A DNA stretch of 7,486 nt from Desulfotignum sp. (GTDB taxonomy: Bacteria; Desulfobacterota; Desulfobacteria; Desulfobacterales; Desulfobacteraceae), in NCBI GenBank assembly GCA_021737445.1, contig JAIPDY010000253.1, forward strand, positions 1-7,486. The letters are read 5' to 3'. Positions 6,507 to 7,486 of this stretch are shown here, one piece after another (position 1 is the stretch's first letter; the number at the start of each line of letters is the position of its first letter). The notes below the pieces were generated by a model. That model did not search any database, was not told the origin of the DNA, and worked only from the letters and a program-made list of their open reading frames with translations. Both the position numbers and the translations under genes were made by a program.

Positions 6507-7486
6507 TTACGCAAAGGTGCGGCTGCCGACGGAATCAGTGACCTGGCAGCAGTCTTTTTTTTGAAAACAACCTTTCACAGCCTCTACCATGAAACAGAGC
6601 CGGTTTCTGATATTGACCTCAGAGATTCCGGCATCAAAGTCCAGGTATAACAGGTTCATATCCGGATAAAGGGTTTTGATGCGCTTTTCCACCCCCTTGG
6701 AAACAATATGGTTGGCGATGCACCCAAAGGGCTGCACACTGATGACATGGGTGACCCCGTCTTCTGCCAGACAGGCGATTTCACCGGAGATCAGCCAGCC
6801 TTCCCCGAACTGATTCACCAGAGACAATATGCGGCCGGCCTTGTCCGCCACCGTGCGGATATCATGGAACGGCGTATAAAACCGGAACCGTGCAAACCGC
6901 TGGTTGATCCTTTTATGAAAGGTGTTTAAGAAAGTTTCAATGAACTGCCCCAGAATGTCGCTTATTTTCCGGTGCCGGATATGGGCACGGATATTTTCCC
7001 TGTAATTGACAAAATCCTGGATAAAATAATCCAGAATCGGCGGGATGACCGGCTCAATCTGGTTTTCCATGAGAAAATCTGCCAGAAACTGGTTCCCGAA
7101 CCCATTGTATTTGACATATATCTCCCCTACAATGCCGATTTTTCCCATCACCCGGTCATGGATCTCCACCTGGTTGAAATCCGACACCGCCGCATCCAGC
7201 AGGGAAAAAAACCGGTCATAGTCCCTGGCCAGGATACAGGGCTGTGCTGCTGCGATATAGTGTTTGCGCAGGTGTGCGGCCCTGCCCTTGTGAACTTCTC
7301 TGACCGCAGTGGCATAGTACATCTTGGCAATGCAGTCCGCATACATGGTGGTGACGAACAGCAGCTTGATCATTTTCAGCCAGTTGATGTCAAATCCCGG
7401 CTGGTGTGTCAGTCCCTGGGTACTGGTCACGGAGATGACAGGCACATGATCGAATCCGGCCGCCACCATGGCTTTTCTGATCACAG
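6507..7486 (-). CDS. 2-hydroxyacyl-CoA dehydratase/activase-related protein, C-terminal part (cut by window edge)
   Basis: About 325 residues are visible, ending at the TAA at 6507-6509; the frame runs off the right edge. The first possible start in view is a GTG at 7482-7484 (VIRKAMVAAGF), which is probably internal. The text resembles the C-terminal region of the very large (often over 1000 residues) anaerobic proteins that combine a BcrAD/HgdC-type ATPase activase, a DUF2229 segment and a 2-hydroxyglutaryl-CoA dehydratase D-component-like region. Recognisable stretches, numbered from that GTG, are GWLISGEI (229-236), VISVQPFGCIANHIVSKG (247-264) and LLYLDFDAG (278-286). Cysteines such as C83, C238 and C255 could be cluster ligands, but this is not shown. 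The role of the giant paralogues is unknown; the true dehydratases remove water from 2-hydroxyacyl-CoA. The tail beyond residue 304 is Cys/Lys-rich and looks unconserved. A terminator was not found after the gene. Confidence 0.75.
   Translation of the reverse strand, partial: VIRKAMVAAGFDHVPVISVTSTQGLTHQPGFDINWLKMIKLLFVTTMYADCIAKMYYATAVREVHKGRAAHLRKHYIAAAQPCILARDYDRFFSLLDAAVSDFNQVEIHDRVMGKIGIVGEIYVKYNGFGNQFLADFLMENQIEPVIPPILDYFIQDFVNYRENIRAHIRHRKISDILGQFIETFLNTFHKRINQRFARFRFYTPFHDIRTVADKAGRILSLVNQFGEGWLISGEIACLAEDGVTHVISVQPFGCIANHIVSKGVEKRIKTLYPDMNLLYLDFDAGISEVNIRNRLCFMVEAVKGCFQKKDCCQVTDSVGSRTFA

Noticed and set aside
1..7486. Mobile elements, CRISPR arrays, tRNA or rRNA genes, defence systems
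   Set aside because: No transposase, integrase, regularly spaced repeat, tRNA-like cloverleaf or defence domain was seen on either strand; gene content is metabolic throughout.

Overview
The window reads as ordinary chromosomal DNA from a GC-moderate anaerobe, most likely a sulfate-reducing Desulfobacterota of the Desulfobacteraceae type. This is an inference from gene content: the end of a giant 2-hydroxyacyl-CoA dehydratase/activase-like protein, a short-form CbiX chelatase, a GlcD/GlcE/GlcF-type 2-hydroxyacid dehydrogenase, and an M42 peptidase of the kind found with N-acetylglutaminylglutamine amide (NAGGN) osmolyte genes. No rRNA, tRNA, CRISPR array, insertion sequence or phage gene is visible. 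Coding density is high and no gene-free stretch exceeds about 160 bases.

Layout: only the left edge is on the plus strand. A possible C-terminal tail of an upstream gene (ending at 34) is followed by the complete M42-family metallopeptidase (39-1172). It converges, with a 25-base gap, on a run of minus-strand genes that fills the rest. Read in their own direction (right to left), these are: the C-terminal part of a dehydratase/activase-related protein (6507-7486, cut by the window edge); a short AT-rich gap with a candidate promoter; cbiX (5975-6349); a stand-alone class I glutamine amidotransferase (5236-5970), only 4 bases after cbiX; an 85-base gap with an AT-rich palindrome; an 874-residue fusion of GlcD-like and GlcE-like flavoprotein modules (2526-5150); and the glcF-like iron-sulfur subunit (1198-2514), whose ribosome binding site overlaps the fusion gene's stop codon.

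How the genes work together: the fusion protein and GlcF should form one membrane-associated flavin/Fe-S enzyme that oxidises a 2-hydroxyacid (glycolate or D-lactate) and passes electrons through two 4Fe-4S clusters and CCG-type cysteine domains toward quinone or another carrier. CbiX inserts Co(II) or Fe(II) into sirohydrochlorin for cobalamin or siroheme. The amidotransferase is probably co-transcribed with cbiX but has no recognised substrate. The M42 peptidase belongs to a different, plus-strand operon that probably makes or turns over the NAGGN osmoprotectant. Nothing here amounts to a clear new defence or mobile system. The points most worth following are the GlcD-GlcE fusion, the cbiX-amidotransferase pairing and the palindrome upstream of the fusion gene.
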